Source of the DNA: a bacterium
GTDB lineage: Bacteria > CAIWAD01
Direction of reading: 5' to 3'
Length of the DNA stretch: 64,000 nt
Assembly: GCA_030429345.1 (NCBI GenBank)
Contig: JAUIFJ010000015.1
Span: 1-64,000, forward strand
In this document: positions 1-8,022 of the stretch, one piece after another
Layout: every line of letters starts with the position of its first letter
Position numbering within the stretch: position 1 is the stretch's first letter
Position numbers and translations under genes: made by a program
Notes under the pieces: generated by a model
Seen by the model: the letters and a program-made list of their open reading frames with translations, nothing else
The model's database searches: none
What the model was told of the DNA's origin: nothing

Positions 1-19
1 CGGCTACACACAGACAAAG

Positions 20-52
20 AACCCCGGTTCCGGAAGAACCGGAACCGGGGTT
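20..52 (-). terminator. Intrinsic terminator after the first secreted-protein gene
   Basis: A perfect 14-bp stem (20-33 pairing with 39-52) with a 5-nt loop lies about 50 bases beyond the stop codon of the minus-strand gene. Read on the minus strand it is followed by a T-rich run (ttctttgt), so it fits a Rho-independent terminator for that gene. Confidence 0.8.
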
Positions 53-104
53 TGCATTCAACATAGACTCGGAGCAAGGGACACTTGACTCCGGTCGTTC
101 CATA

Positions 105-3100
105 TCATTTCACCAGCAACACCTTGTGATGCATCTGCTGCTCACCGGCCTGGAGGCTGAGGAAGTAGCTGCCGCTGGCCAGGCCGCTGCCGTCGAGGGT
201 CAGGCTGTGGGTGCCCTGCAGAAGCGGGGTGCCCTGGATCAGCTCGCGCACCAGGCGACCGCGCAGGTCATAGAGAGCCAGGTGGACCGTGGCGGGAGCA
301 GCCAGCTGGAAATCGATCCGTGTCACAGGGTTGAAGGGATTCGGCGCGCTGCGCAGTGCCAGGCTCTGCGGCAGCAACAGCGCGTCGCCGCCGACGGAGG
401 TACTGGTCTCGCCAAGACGCAGCAGATGGATGTTCTTGATCGGCTGGATGCAGCATTGCGTTCGCAGGCGGATCTGCTCGATCCAGCCCAGGTAGGCCCC
501 GCTTGCGCCCGCGGCGGTCATTGCCGTCTCACGCAGGTCGCGCAGTTCGGTATTGGCATAGAAGGTGCCGTGCCAAAGGCGCGGAGGCTCGGCGGGATCC
601 GCCGTGGCGAGCTCGTGTCCGCCGATGTAGAGGCGATCCCCCGTCCCGTCCGGATTCTTGCGAATAAAGGCCAACGCAGCCCGCGTGTCTTCTCCGGATC
701 CCCAGAGCTGCAGGGCCGGTTCCGTCTCCCGGCCCTCGTCTGGACGCAGAACGGCCTCCGCCGTTTCCCAGCGCAGGCTGCCGTCGGCGAGCACGTGTCG
801 CACGCCGACACGGCTGTCGAAGGCCATGTCCAGTTCGGAGCTGGCGATGATCAGGCCGCCCCAGGGGTCCGGCACCAGGACATGCCGGTCGAAGGAATTC
901 CCGATGCCGCTGAACTCCTGGGTCCAGGCCGTGTTCCACTCCGCATCCAGGGCCAGCCCCTGCAGGGAATTGCGGCCATCGTCTTCCAGGTTCTGCCAGA
1001 CACAGGCCAGATCGCCTCCGGCCAGGCGGGCGACCTGCAGTTGCCGCCGGCGCCCCTCGCTTTCGATGATCGTCCCTCCGGACAGGATCCCGCCGTTCGA
1101 GGCCGTGATGCGCTGGTAGTAGTACAGGCGGTTCGCCAGGTCCTGCACCGAGTAGAACAGGACCGCCTCGCCTCCCTGGATCAGCATGTGTTCCAGGCCT
1201 TCGGCGACCAGCGGCGAATCCGTGATACGCAGCCCTTCGCTTCCCCACAGGCGTTCCCCCGTGGCCGAGAAGGCCTGCAGGCCGAGATCGCCGTAGAGGC
1301 TTTCGCTCGCGCCCCAGTTGCCGTCCCAGCCCAGGAGGACGCCTCCATCCGGATGGGATGCCAGCCGCAGGTTGCGCTGGTAGTGTCCGCTCTGGCCGCT
1401 CTCGTCGAAAGTCTCACAGGCGGAGACCGGCTCGGGCCACAGCGGATTCCCCCAGGCGTCCAGGTGATGCAGCCAGGCGCGCTGGCTCAAGTAGTCGCCC
1501 AGCTCGGCAGCCACATAGAAGCTGCCGTCCTCCGCCTTGTGGATCACATAGGATTGAGTGCGTTCCTCGATGTCGGGAAAGAGCACGCGACCGGCAGCCT
1601 CGAGCTGCAGCTGGCCGTCACTGCTTTCGATGAACTGCAGCATCAGCTTGTCGGCGCCGGCCCAGGTCGTGGACTCGACCCATCCGGCCAGCACCCCGTT
1701 GCCGTTGTCCGCCAGCTGCAGTCCCCAGGCATCGCCGGCGGGGCCCCAGACGATCTCGGCCCCCTCTTCCGCCTTCATCCGGGCACCGTCGCTGTCCAGC
1801 ACCTGGTAGCGCAGTCCCGGCGCTCCGCGCATTTCGTCGAACCAGAGGGCCTGCAGCCCCTCTCCGGCCGGAGACAGGATGACCTCGCTGGCCCGCGTCT
1901 GGCTCTCCTCGAGCTGCAGGGCCACCCCGTTCTCGGCCCAGGCGGTCTGCCAGTCGCTTTCCAGCGCCTGGACGTAGACATTGCTGCGCGGCTCGAAGCG
2001 CCGGTCCTGCCAGGCGATGTATACACGATCCTGCTCCTGCAGAATGCGAGGATCCTCCTGGATTCCGGGTACCAGCGCCAGTCCGCGGCCGCCTTCCTCG
2101 AAAAGCGTCTCTCCGGATTGCAGCACGCGCTGCATGTAGAGATCGGCCTCCTGGCTGCCTTCCTCGTTGCGGCTGTCCTCCCAGACGACCAGGCATTCGC
2201 CGGGCTGTGTCACAGCCAGGGCGGACGCGCTCTCGCGCACGCCCGGTTGTGCGGCGATGCGGCTTTGCGTGTCGGACAACTGGGACTGCAGCGCGGCATC
2301 AAGCCGTTGCATCCGCAGATCGCCGAAGAAATCCGTCGTCCGGTCCGTCCAGGCCAGCCAGGCTCCCGAGCCATCGGCTGCCAGGGCCGGCTCGAGCTGA
2401 AATCCAGATCCTCCTTGCACCAGCACGCCGTTCTCCGCTCCGGTGATCCCGCCCGCGGCGCTGACGTGCTGGGCGTACACATCGCCGTCCGGTCCGTTGC
2501 GCGTATCGATCCAGGCCAGCCAGACGCCGCCGTTGCCATCCGGCTCCAGGCGCAGGGAGGACTGGCTGCCGGGCGCCGTCGAAATGGCCAGGCCATCCTG
2601 GTAGATCTCGTCCATGCTGCCGTCGGGGCCCAGCCGGGCCAGGAAGAGATCCCAGTCCGAGTTGCGCAGGTCCGTCCAGGCGATCCAGCAACCGCCTTCT
2701 CCGTCGGGGACTCCCTTCAGGTCTCCGGCGAGGTAGTCGGAATCGATCAGCCCGCCCTGGTGCAGGAGGAGGTCCTGGTTCCAGAGCACGGAGCCCTGCT
2801 CCCCTTCGTCCATGATGCGGTTGATATAAAGACTGCCGCCGCCGCTGCCGTCGCGAAAGTCGAACCAGACAACGAAAGCGCCGCCGTTTCCGTCGGAAAT
2901 GGCCAGGGGTTCCGCCTGCTGATCCAGTTCCCCGCTGATCTGCAGGGGAGCTCCGTTGCCCCATCGCAGAGCCTGCGCTTCCGGATGCAGTTTCTGGGCA
3001 TAGACATCGAAGTTGCCGCCGCGGGCGTCGCCCCAGACGACGATCATACCCCCGTCCGATGTCGGCACGGCGCTGCGCAGCCAATTGACGTAGTATCCCG

Positions 3101-3218
3101 TGCGTACGGTGCGCAGGGCGCTGTCTGCGTCTCCGCCCCATTCGAAGGGCGGGTCCTCGGCCAGAAGGGGAGTCGCCAGCAGGGCCAGCGGTAGCAGGAA
3201 TCGGGTGGCGAAAGGCAT
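105..3218 (-). CDS. Secreted beta-propeller-like protein with C-terminal sorting domain
   Basis: A 1037-residue exported protein of unknown substrate. It begins with a clear signal peptide (MPFATRFLLPLALLATPLLA). The mature part carries at least seven repeats of about 50 residues with the core W-x-D-x-R, such as VVWGDARGG, AWTDLRNS, AWIDTRNG, VVWEDSRN and AWQDRR, often followed by D-x-Y-x-Q. This pattern suggests propeller blades. The last 80 residues (APNPFNPVT, LYDLRGRLV, LASGSYFLSL) form a FlgD-like / type A sorting domain, so cell-surface delivery by a type IX-like route is inferred. The start at 3218 is preceded by GGAGAG at good spacing. A longer reading frame upstream has no ribosome site and runs through repeat DNA. 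Adhesin or enzyme activity cannot be assigned. Confidence 0.85.
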   Translation of the reverse strand: MPFATRFLLPLALLATPLLAEDPPFEWGGDADSALRTVRTGYYVNWLRSAVPTSDGGMIVVWGDARGGNFDVYAQKLHPEAQALRWGNGAPLQISGELDQQAEPLAISDGNGGAFVVWFDFRDGSGGGSLYINRIMDEGEQGSVLWNQDLLLHQGGLIDSDYLAGDLKGVPDGEGGCWIAWTDLRNSDWDLFLARLGPDGSMDEIYQDGLAISTAPGSQSSLRLEPDGNGGVWLAWIDTRNGPDGDVYAQHVSAAGGITGAENGVLVQGGSGFQLEPALAADGSGAWLAWTDRTTDFFGDLRMQRLDAALQSQLSDTQSRIAAQPGVRESASALAVTQPGECLVVWEDSRNEEGSQEADLYMQRVLQSGETLFEEGGRGLALVPGIQEDPRILQEQDRVYIAWQDRRFEPRSNVYVQALESDWQTAWAENGVALQLEESQTRASEVILSPAGEGLQALWFDEMRGAPGLRYQVLDSDGARMKAEEGAEIVWGPAGDAWGLQLADNGNGVLAGWVESTTWAGADKLMLQFIESSDGQLQLEAAGRVLFPDIEERTQSYVIHKAEDGSFYVAAELGDYLSQRAWLHHLDAWGNPLWPEPVSACETFDESGQSGHYQRNLRLASHPDGGVLLGWDGNWGASESLYGDLGLQAFSATGERLWGSEGLRITDSPLVAEGLEHMLIQGGEAVLFYSVQDLANRLYYYQRITASNGGILSGGTIIESEGRRRQLQVARLAGGDLACVWQNLEDDGRNSLQGLALDAEWNTAWTQEFSGIGNSFDRHVLVPDPWGGLIIASSELDMAFDSRVGVRHVLADGSLRWETAEAVLRPDEGRETEPALQLWGSGEDTRAALAFIRKNPDGTGDRLYIGGHELATADPAEPPRLWHGTFYANTELRDLRETAMTAAGASGAYLGWIEQIRLRTQCCIQPIKNIHLLRLGETSTSVGGDALLLPQSLALRSAPNPFNPVTRIDFQLAAPATVHLALYDLRGRLVRELIQGTPLLQGTHSLTLDGSGLASGSYFLSLQAGEQQMHHKVLLVK

Positions 3219-3416
3219 ATCGGCTCTCCATGAATTTCGGCAAGCCTGAGAATCCCAGGCGGGGCGCAATGCAAGACTACCACTTTCTTGCGGAAAGGTG
3301 TCCCATGAAATGGTCACGAAATTCAAAATTCTCTGGGCCGAAGAACCCTTAGTACGATGAACTGGACGAATAGGGAAAGAAGGGGGAATCGCGGAAAGTG
3401 TCCAGGTGCAGGGAAG

Positions 3417-3472
3417 GAGTGTTAGCGACTTTTGTGGCGATGAAGCTGTGCACTGTGAGTAGGAGCGTGCAG
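3417..3472 (+). repeat. Dispersed repeat, locus 1 copy A
   Basis: A 56-bp unit starting AGTGTTAGCGACTTTT and ending in a 23-bp core (3449-3471) bounded by TGCAC and GTGCA around TGTGAGTAGGAGC. It differs from copy B only at a few transitions in the middle. The identical core occurs twice more near 31.7-31.9 kb. Confidence 0.85.
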
Positions 3473-3616
3473 CCGGGGGCCTGCCGAGGGCCTGCCGGGT
3501 ACACTGCCTCGGGAAACCAGTCAGGTCGTCTTCCAACGCGCTTGAGTGGACGTTTAGGCCTTTTGACACTCGACCAGAAAGCCCGGAAAGCCGCGAACTG
3601 TCCAGATTCCGGGCTG

Positions 3617-3672
3617 AAGTGTTAGCGACTTTTATGGCAACAAAGCTGTGCACTGTGAGTAGGAGCGTGCAG
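3617..3672 (+). repeat. Dispersed repeat, locus 1 copy B
   Basis: Second copy of the 56-bp unit, 200 bases from the first and in the same orientation, with the identical 23-bp core at 3649-3671. The core has short inverted ends (TGCAC/GTGCA) that could form a 5-bp stem. Confidence 0.85.
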
Positions 3673-3686
3673 AACCCAGAAGCAAA

Positions 3687-3719
3687 AGCCGGCCCCCTAC
3701 ACAAAACAGAGAGCCGGCT
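3687..3719 (-). terminator. Probable terminator of the Asp-box protein gene
   Basis: A 7-bp GC-only core stem (AGCCGGC / GCCGGCT) with a long loop lies just beyond the stop at 3741. On the minus strand it is followed by CTTTTGCTT. It is weaker than other terminators here because of its large loop. Confidence 0.55.
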
Positions 3720-3740
3720 CAGTCCTGACAGCACCCGGGA

Positions 3741-6566
3741 TCACTTGATCAACTGCACCTTCTGCGCGAGGGATGCCTTGCCGTCAAGAGTCGCCCGCAG
3801 CAGGTAGCTGCCGCTGGCAAGCCCACCGGCATCGAAGGCCAATTCATGGCTGCCGGCGGCCAGCTGCCGGTCTTCCAGCAGGGCCACTCGCGCGCCGATC
3901 AGATTGTACAGCTCCAGGCGCAGGTGACCAGCCTGTGGCATGTCCACGCGTACCCGGCTGCGCGAGTTGAAAGGATTGGGGTATGCCGGACTCAGCGCAA
4001 ACCCTTCCGGACCCCCATCGTCTTCCGGGTCTCCTACAGAAGTCAAATCGATCTGGCCACTGAAAGTGCCGTGCCCGTGCGTGCCGACGGCGACATAGCC
4101 GTCCTCCCGGCGGACATCCATGGCCGTGACCCAGACCGTGCCGATGGTATTCTCCCCTTCCAGCTGCCATTCGACGCTTTCGCCGTCCAGGTCGGTCGTC
4201 GACCAGAGGCCGGTGCTGGTGCCCAACAGGTAGAGCGTCTCGTCCTCCCAGGGTACGATCGTCAACCAGTAGCACGAAGGCCCGGCACCGCTGCCGTCCG
4301 GGAACTCTTCCAGGTTGCCGCCGATGTCTGTCCAGTTGAAGCCGCCATCCACGCTGCGGAAGACGCTCGGCACCTCGTAGTTGGTGAAGACGACCACCAC
4401 CTCGTCCGGGTTTTCCGGATGCGTTTCAATGCAGTGGATCCACCCGCCCGCCGGGAAGTCGGGAGAGGTCAGGTCCAGCGGCAGGGGATCATTGCCGAAG
4501 ACATTGTCCACCTGCAGCACGCGGCTGACGACATTGTTCTGTCCGTCGCTGTAGTCGTATACGCCGTACCAGGCGCGGCCGGCCGGCTCCTCGGCCATGC
4601 AGACGGCCGTGACCCAGCCCTGCGGGAAGTCGGTGCTCTGCAGATACTCCCAGTCCTGCCCGGGATCCGTGTCGTACAGTCCTTCGTTGACCCACAGGCC
4701 GCTGGTGCCTCCAAGCAGCATGCGGCTGTTGTCCGTCGGATCGAGCACGTAGGGCGTGATCCAGCGCTGGAAATCCCCCTCCGGCGTGATCCAGCTACCG
4801 TCGACGAAATTGTTGTCCTCGTCGTGAACGATCTGGACAAAACTGCCGCCGTACTGCGTCGAGGCGTATACGGCGCTGTAGCCGGGATCGGCATAGCCCC
4901 CGATGGCGCAGGCCATGCCGTCTCCGCCCCGGATATTGACCCACGGGATTTCCGCGTCTGCGCCCGAAGCCATCCATGTGCCGTTGTCCTGCATGCCGCC
5001 GATGATCCGCGGATCGCCCGCGTGGGCCGGATCCACGCTGACCCAGTAGAACTGCGTCGTCGGGTAGCCTTCGGCCAGCTCCCAGGGAAAAGGCGTGTTG
5101 GCGTCGGGCTGGAAGAAGGCGTCCTCCGCGCGGCTCACGCCGCCGTCATGGCTGGAATAGATGATGGCCGGCCATTCGGGATCAAAGGTGATCGAATGCA
5201 CGTCCGCGTGATGTTCGGGATAGGACACGTCCGCGCCTTCCGGTCCCGGCAGCAGGTTGTAGTAGTAGTTGTATCCGCCGATCCAGCTCGAGTTGAGATC
5301 CGTGGTAAAGCCGTCCAGGCTGCGGAATAGACTCGTGCCGCCAATGAAGACGGCCTCGGGATCCTCCGGCGACACGGCAATGCACATGTCGTAGCCGCCC
5401 TGTGATCCATAGTCGTAGCCGAAGGGCAGCTGCACCTGCTGCTGGAAATCGGGCATATTCACCGAGCGGTCTTCCCATGTCCCTTCGCCCGCGTCGTGGA
5501 ACCACAGGCTGTGGTCGCCGCCTGAGCCCTGGTAGCCGGCATTGGGCGTCTCCCCCAGGAAGTAGAGCTGCTCCTCGTCGGAGGGAGCGTGTGCGCAGAG
5601 CACGCGGTTCCAGACGGCGGGCCAGCCCTCCGGAGTGATCTCTTCCCACTGGATGCCGTCCGCGCTGCGCCAGATGCCGGGATCCGCGGATGCGCTGGAG
5701 AGCATGGCGTACAACACGCCGGAAGGAGTGCAGTGCACGTGCGTCCAGGCCTGGTTCTGCGGACCGAACTCCCCGAGCACGGTCTGCCAGGTCTCCCCGC
5801 CGTCCTCGCTGAGCTGGATCGTCCCGTAGCAGGCGGCCAGCACGCGATCCAGCGCCAGGCTGGAGCTATGCACGACGACGGCAAAGACGACATCGAAGGG
5901 ACTGCCGAAACTCGAGGGCGTGTCCGCCGTCGCCTCCAGCTGCTGCCAGCTGTGGCCTCCGTCGATGGATTTGAAGATCCCGTCGCCGAAATAGCCGGGC
6001 ACGCGGCTGTTGATGCTGCGGCTGCCGCTGCCCGTATACTCTCCGGTGCCGTAGTACCAGGTCTGCTCGTATCCTTCCCGCGTGTCCTGCGTCAGGCAGG
6101 TCACGCCGGGCAGCTGGTTCATCGGCGTCAGCCTTTGCCAGGTTTCGGCCCCGTCCAGGCTCTCGTAGAGGGCGCCCGTGACACTGCCCGCCAGCAGGCG
6201 GTTGTGATCCAGCGCGTCGACCACCAGGGCCCGCGTGCGGCCGCCGATGTTCACCGGCCCGCGGAAGGACCATTCCTGCGTGTTCAGCTCGCGCTGCCGG
6301 TCCTTGCGCACCTGTTGCAGCTGCCCCAGGGCAAAGGCCTGCTCGCGGCTGCGGATCGCCCGGGGGATCTCCCCCGTCTTCGGATTCCGCAGGCGCAGCC
6401 GTTCGTACTCGGCGCGTTTCTTCGCGTTGCCCCGGCTCAGGGGCGTGGGATGGTCCATGTTGAAGGCGGCAATGCTCTCCGGCTTTTTCTCCGGAGGCGT
6501 CTGCAGCAGGGCCAGGCCAAGGGTGGCCAGGCAGCCGGCGGCCAGGATCCAGCGCAGGGTTGTCAT
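3741..6566 (-). CDS. Secreted Asp-box / sortilin-like propeller protein with sorting domain
   Basis: A 941-residue exported protein. It has an N-terminal hydrophobic signal (TLRWILAAGCLATLGLALL) and multiple Asp-box turns of the S-x-D-G-x-x-W type: SLDGAETWQ, SIDGGHSWQ, SEDGGETWQ, SADGIQWEE and SVDGGFNWT. These are hallmarks of VPS10/sortilin and BNR-type beta-propellers. The tail (YPNPFNSRSRV, LYNLIGARV, LASGSYLLRA) is a type A sorting domain like that of the neighbour. The start at 6566 has AAAGGAG upstream; an upstream in-frame ATG at 6602 has none. No catalytic residues of sialidases are evident, so a binding, structural or hydrolytic surface role remains open. Confidence 0.87.
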   Translation of the reverse strand: MTTLRWILAAGCLATLGLALLQTPPEKKPESIAAFNMDHPTPLSRGNAKKRAEYERLRLRNPKTGEIPRAIRSREQAFALGQLQQVRKDRQRELNTQEWSFRGPVNIGGRTRALVVDALDHNRLLAGSVTGALYESLDGAETWQRLTPMNQLPGVTCLTQDTREGYEQTWYYGTGEYTGSGSRSINSRVPGYFGDGIFKSIDGGHSWQQLEATADTPSSFGSPFDVVFAVVVHSSSLALDRVLAACYGTIQLSEDGGETWQTVLGEFGPQNQAWTHVHCTPSGVLYAMLSSASADPGIWRSADGIQWEEITPEGWPAVWNRVLCAHAPSDEEQLYFLGETPNAGYQGSGGDHSLWFHDAGEGTWEDRSVNMPDFQQQVQLPFGYDYGSQGGYDMCIAVSPEDPEAVFIGGTSLFRSLDGFTTDLNSSWIGGYNYYYNLLPGPEGADVSYPEHHADVHSITFDPEWPAIIYSSHDGGVSRAEDAFFQPDANTPFPWELAEGYPTTQFYWVSVDPAHAGDPRIIGGMQDNGTWMASGADAEIPWVNIRGGDGMACAIGGYADPGYSAVYASTQYGGSFVQIVHDEDNNFVDGSWITPEGDFQRWITPYVLDPTDNSRMLLGGTSGLWVNEGLYDTDPGQDWEYLQSTDFPQGWVTAVCMAEEPAGRAWYGVYDYSDGQNNVVSRVLQVDNVFGNDPLPLDLTSPDFPAGGWIHCIETHPENPDEVVVVFTNYEVPSVFRSVDGGFNWTDIGGNLEEFPDGSGAGPSCYWLTIVPWEDETLYLLGTSTGLWSTTDLDGESVEWQLEGENTIGTVWVTAMDVRREDGYVAVGTHGHGTFSGQIDLTSVGDPEDDGGPEGFALSPAYPNPFNSRSRVRVDMPQAGHLRLELYNLIGARVALLEDRQLAAGSHELAFDAGGLASGSYLLRATLDGKASLAQKVQLIK

Positions 6567-6631
6567 CGGTCTCCTTTCATGGAACCGGAAGATGTGCGAC
6601 ACCGCCGGAGTTCAGTGCGGCCGTGTCGCGC

Positions 6632-7882
6632 CTAGAGGGCCAGGCCGGCGACCGCGCCGCTTTCGCGCAGGTCGTGGCCGCTCGGCTGCTGGAAGAGACG
6701 CAGGCCGAAGGCCGGCAGGGTCGCCAACAGGTGATCGAAAATGTCGGACTGGATGCCTTCGTAGTACACCCATCGCTGCTCGGTGCTGAAAAAGTAGATC
6801 TGCAGCGGCAGGCCGGTCGGGCCGGGTTCCAGTTGTCGCACAAGGAAGGTGTGATCCGGGTGCACCGGCTGGGTTGCCTTCAGGTAGGCTTCCACGTAGG
6901 CGCGGAAGGTCCCGATGTTGGTCATCGCCCGGCCGTTGATCAGGTCCTGCGGATCCCCCTGCCGTGTCGCATGATCATTGCGCGTATCCCGCCGCCGCTC
7001 GCGGACCAGGTCGGCGATCAGCTCGACCTCCTGCAGGCGATCCAGCTCCTCCTTCGTCAGGAAGTGGATGCTGCGCAGGTCGATGTGCAGCTTGCGCATC
7101 ACGCGGCGTCCGCCAGACTCTTCCATTCCGCGGTAATTGCGGAAGGAATGGGTCACAAGGGCGTAGGCCGGAATCGTCGATACGGTCTTGTCCCAGTTCT
7201 GGACCTTGACCGTGTGCAGGGTCATGTCGACCACGGTGCCGTCGGCGTTGAAGGCGGGCATCTCGATCCAGTCGCCGATGCGCACCATGTTGTTGAAACT
7301 GAGCTGGATCGAGGCGACCAGTCCCAGGATCGAGTCCTTGAAGACCAGCAGCAGCACGGCGGTCATGGCGCCCAGCCCGCTGAGCAGGGTCAGGGGGGAT
7401 TTCCCGAGCAGCGTGGCAAGCACGACGGCGCCCAGGTAGATCGCGACCAGGATCTTGACCACCTGGATGTAGCCCTTGATCGGCTTGTTGCGTGAGACCG
7501 GGTAGGTGTTGTAGATGTCGACGACCGTGTTGAGCAGGCCGTAGAACACGGAGAGCGCGACGAAGAGGATCCAGACCAGCGCTCCCTGGCGCATGGCCTG
7601 CTCGAAGGCCTCGAAGAGGGGGGCCGCGTAGGACAGGACCAGGGCCGGAGCCACATAGGCCAGCCGGTTGAGCACCTTGTTCTTGAGCAGGAAGTCGTCC
7701 CAGTTGGTGCGACTCCGGAGGATCAGCTTGCGCGCGGCGCGCAGCACGACGCCCGTCACCAGCCGGAAGACCAGCCAGGCCGCGAGAATGGCCAGCAAGA
7801 GCAGCAGGAGCTTGCTCCACAAGCGGGCGGCCTCGCCGTCCAGTCCGAATCCGGCGAAGAGGCTTGCAAGGGTATCTACCAT
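6632..7882 (-). CDS. MscS-family mechanosensitive channel, YbdG-like
   Basis: A 416-residue inner-membrane channel predicted to release solutes on osmotic downshock. Several N-terminal membrane helices lead to a pore-lining segment (LLSGLGAMTAVLLLVFKDSI). Next come the MscS beta domain (VRIGDWIEMPAFNADGTVVD, TVKVQNWDKTVSTIPAYALV) and a long C-terminal domain. The order and length match the YbdG/MscM branch rather than short MscS. I chose ATG 7882; the more upstream TTG at 7918 lacks a ribosome site, though the site for 7882 is also weak. It lies 65 bases upstream of the Asp-box gene on the same strand and is divergent from glutamine synthetase. Confidence 0.9.
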   Translation of the reverse strand: MVDTLASLFAGFGLDGEAARLWSKLLLLLLAILAAWLVFRLVTGVVLRAARKLILRSRTNWDDFLLKNKVLNRLAYVAPALVLSYAAPLFEAFEQAMRQGALVWILFVALSVFYGLLNTVVDIYNTYPVSRNKPIKGYIQVVKILVAIYLGAVVLATLLGKSPLTLLSGLGAMTAVLLLVFKDSILGLVASIQLSFNNMVRIGDWIEMPAFNADGTVVDMTLHTVKVQNWDKTVSTIPAYALVTHSFRNYRGMEESGGRRVMRKLHIDLRSIHFLTKEELDRLQEVELIADLVRERRRDTRNDHATRQGDPQDLINGRAMTNIGTFRAYVEAYLKATQPVHPDHTFLVRQLEPGPTGLPLQIYFFSTEQRWVYYEGIQSDIFDHLLATLPAFGLRLFQQPSGHDLRESGAVAGLAL

Positions 7883-7965
7883 GCCACGCAAGATGTGGAA
7901 TCGGCGGACGCGTCTCAAGCGGTGAAACTGATAAGGATCAAGTCCGGATTGCCGCCGTTGGCCAA

Positions 7966-8009
7966 CCTTGGGGGCCCGGTATCGCCCGTAACAGGACGGG
8001 CCCCGAAGG
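7966..8009 (+). promoter_or_regulatory. Leader hairpin before glutamine synthetase
   Basis: A GC-rich hairpin (GGGGCCCG 7971-7978 with CGGGCCCC 7997-8004, extended by CCTT/AAGG around one mismatch) encloses an 18-nt loop and ends four bases before the Shine-Dalgarno GGAG at 8013-8016. Its position suggests a role in translation or in protein binding, but no known riboswitch class is recognised. Confidence 0.5.
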
Positions 8010-8022
8010 ATTGGAGTCTGCC

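Larger units (their letters stand above)
3219..3740. other. Gene-free gap holding a tandem pair of dispersed repeats
   Basis: These 522 bases between two minus-strand genes hold no convincing gene. They contain two 56-bp repeat copies exactly 200 bases apart and, at the right edge, a terminator for the next gene. The promoter of the left-hand gene should lie within the first 150 bases, but I could not define it. Confidence 0.7.

Noticed and set aside
126-3194. Long plus-strand open frame of about 1020 codons opposite the first secreted protein
   Set aside because: Antisense to a gene with signal peptide, repeats and sorting domain; its translation has no domain pattern and is a by-product of GC-rich codon structure. 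Many similar antisense frames in the window were dropped for the same reason.
3417-3672. Integron attC sites (GTTAGC boxes)
   Set aside because: GTTAGCG does not fit the GTTRRRY core, no paired RYYYAAC box is seen, and there is no integrase or cassette structure.
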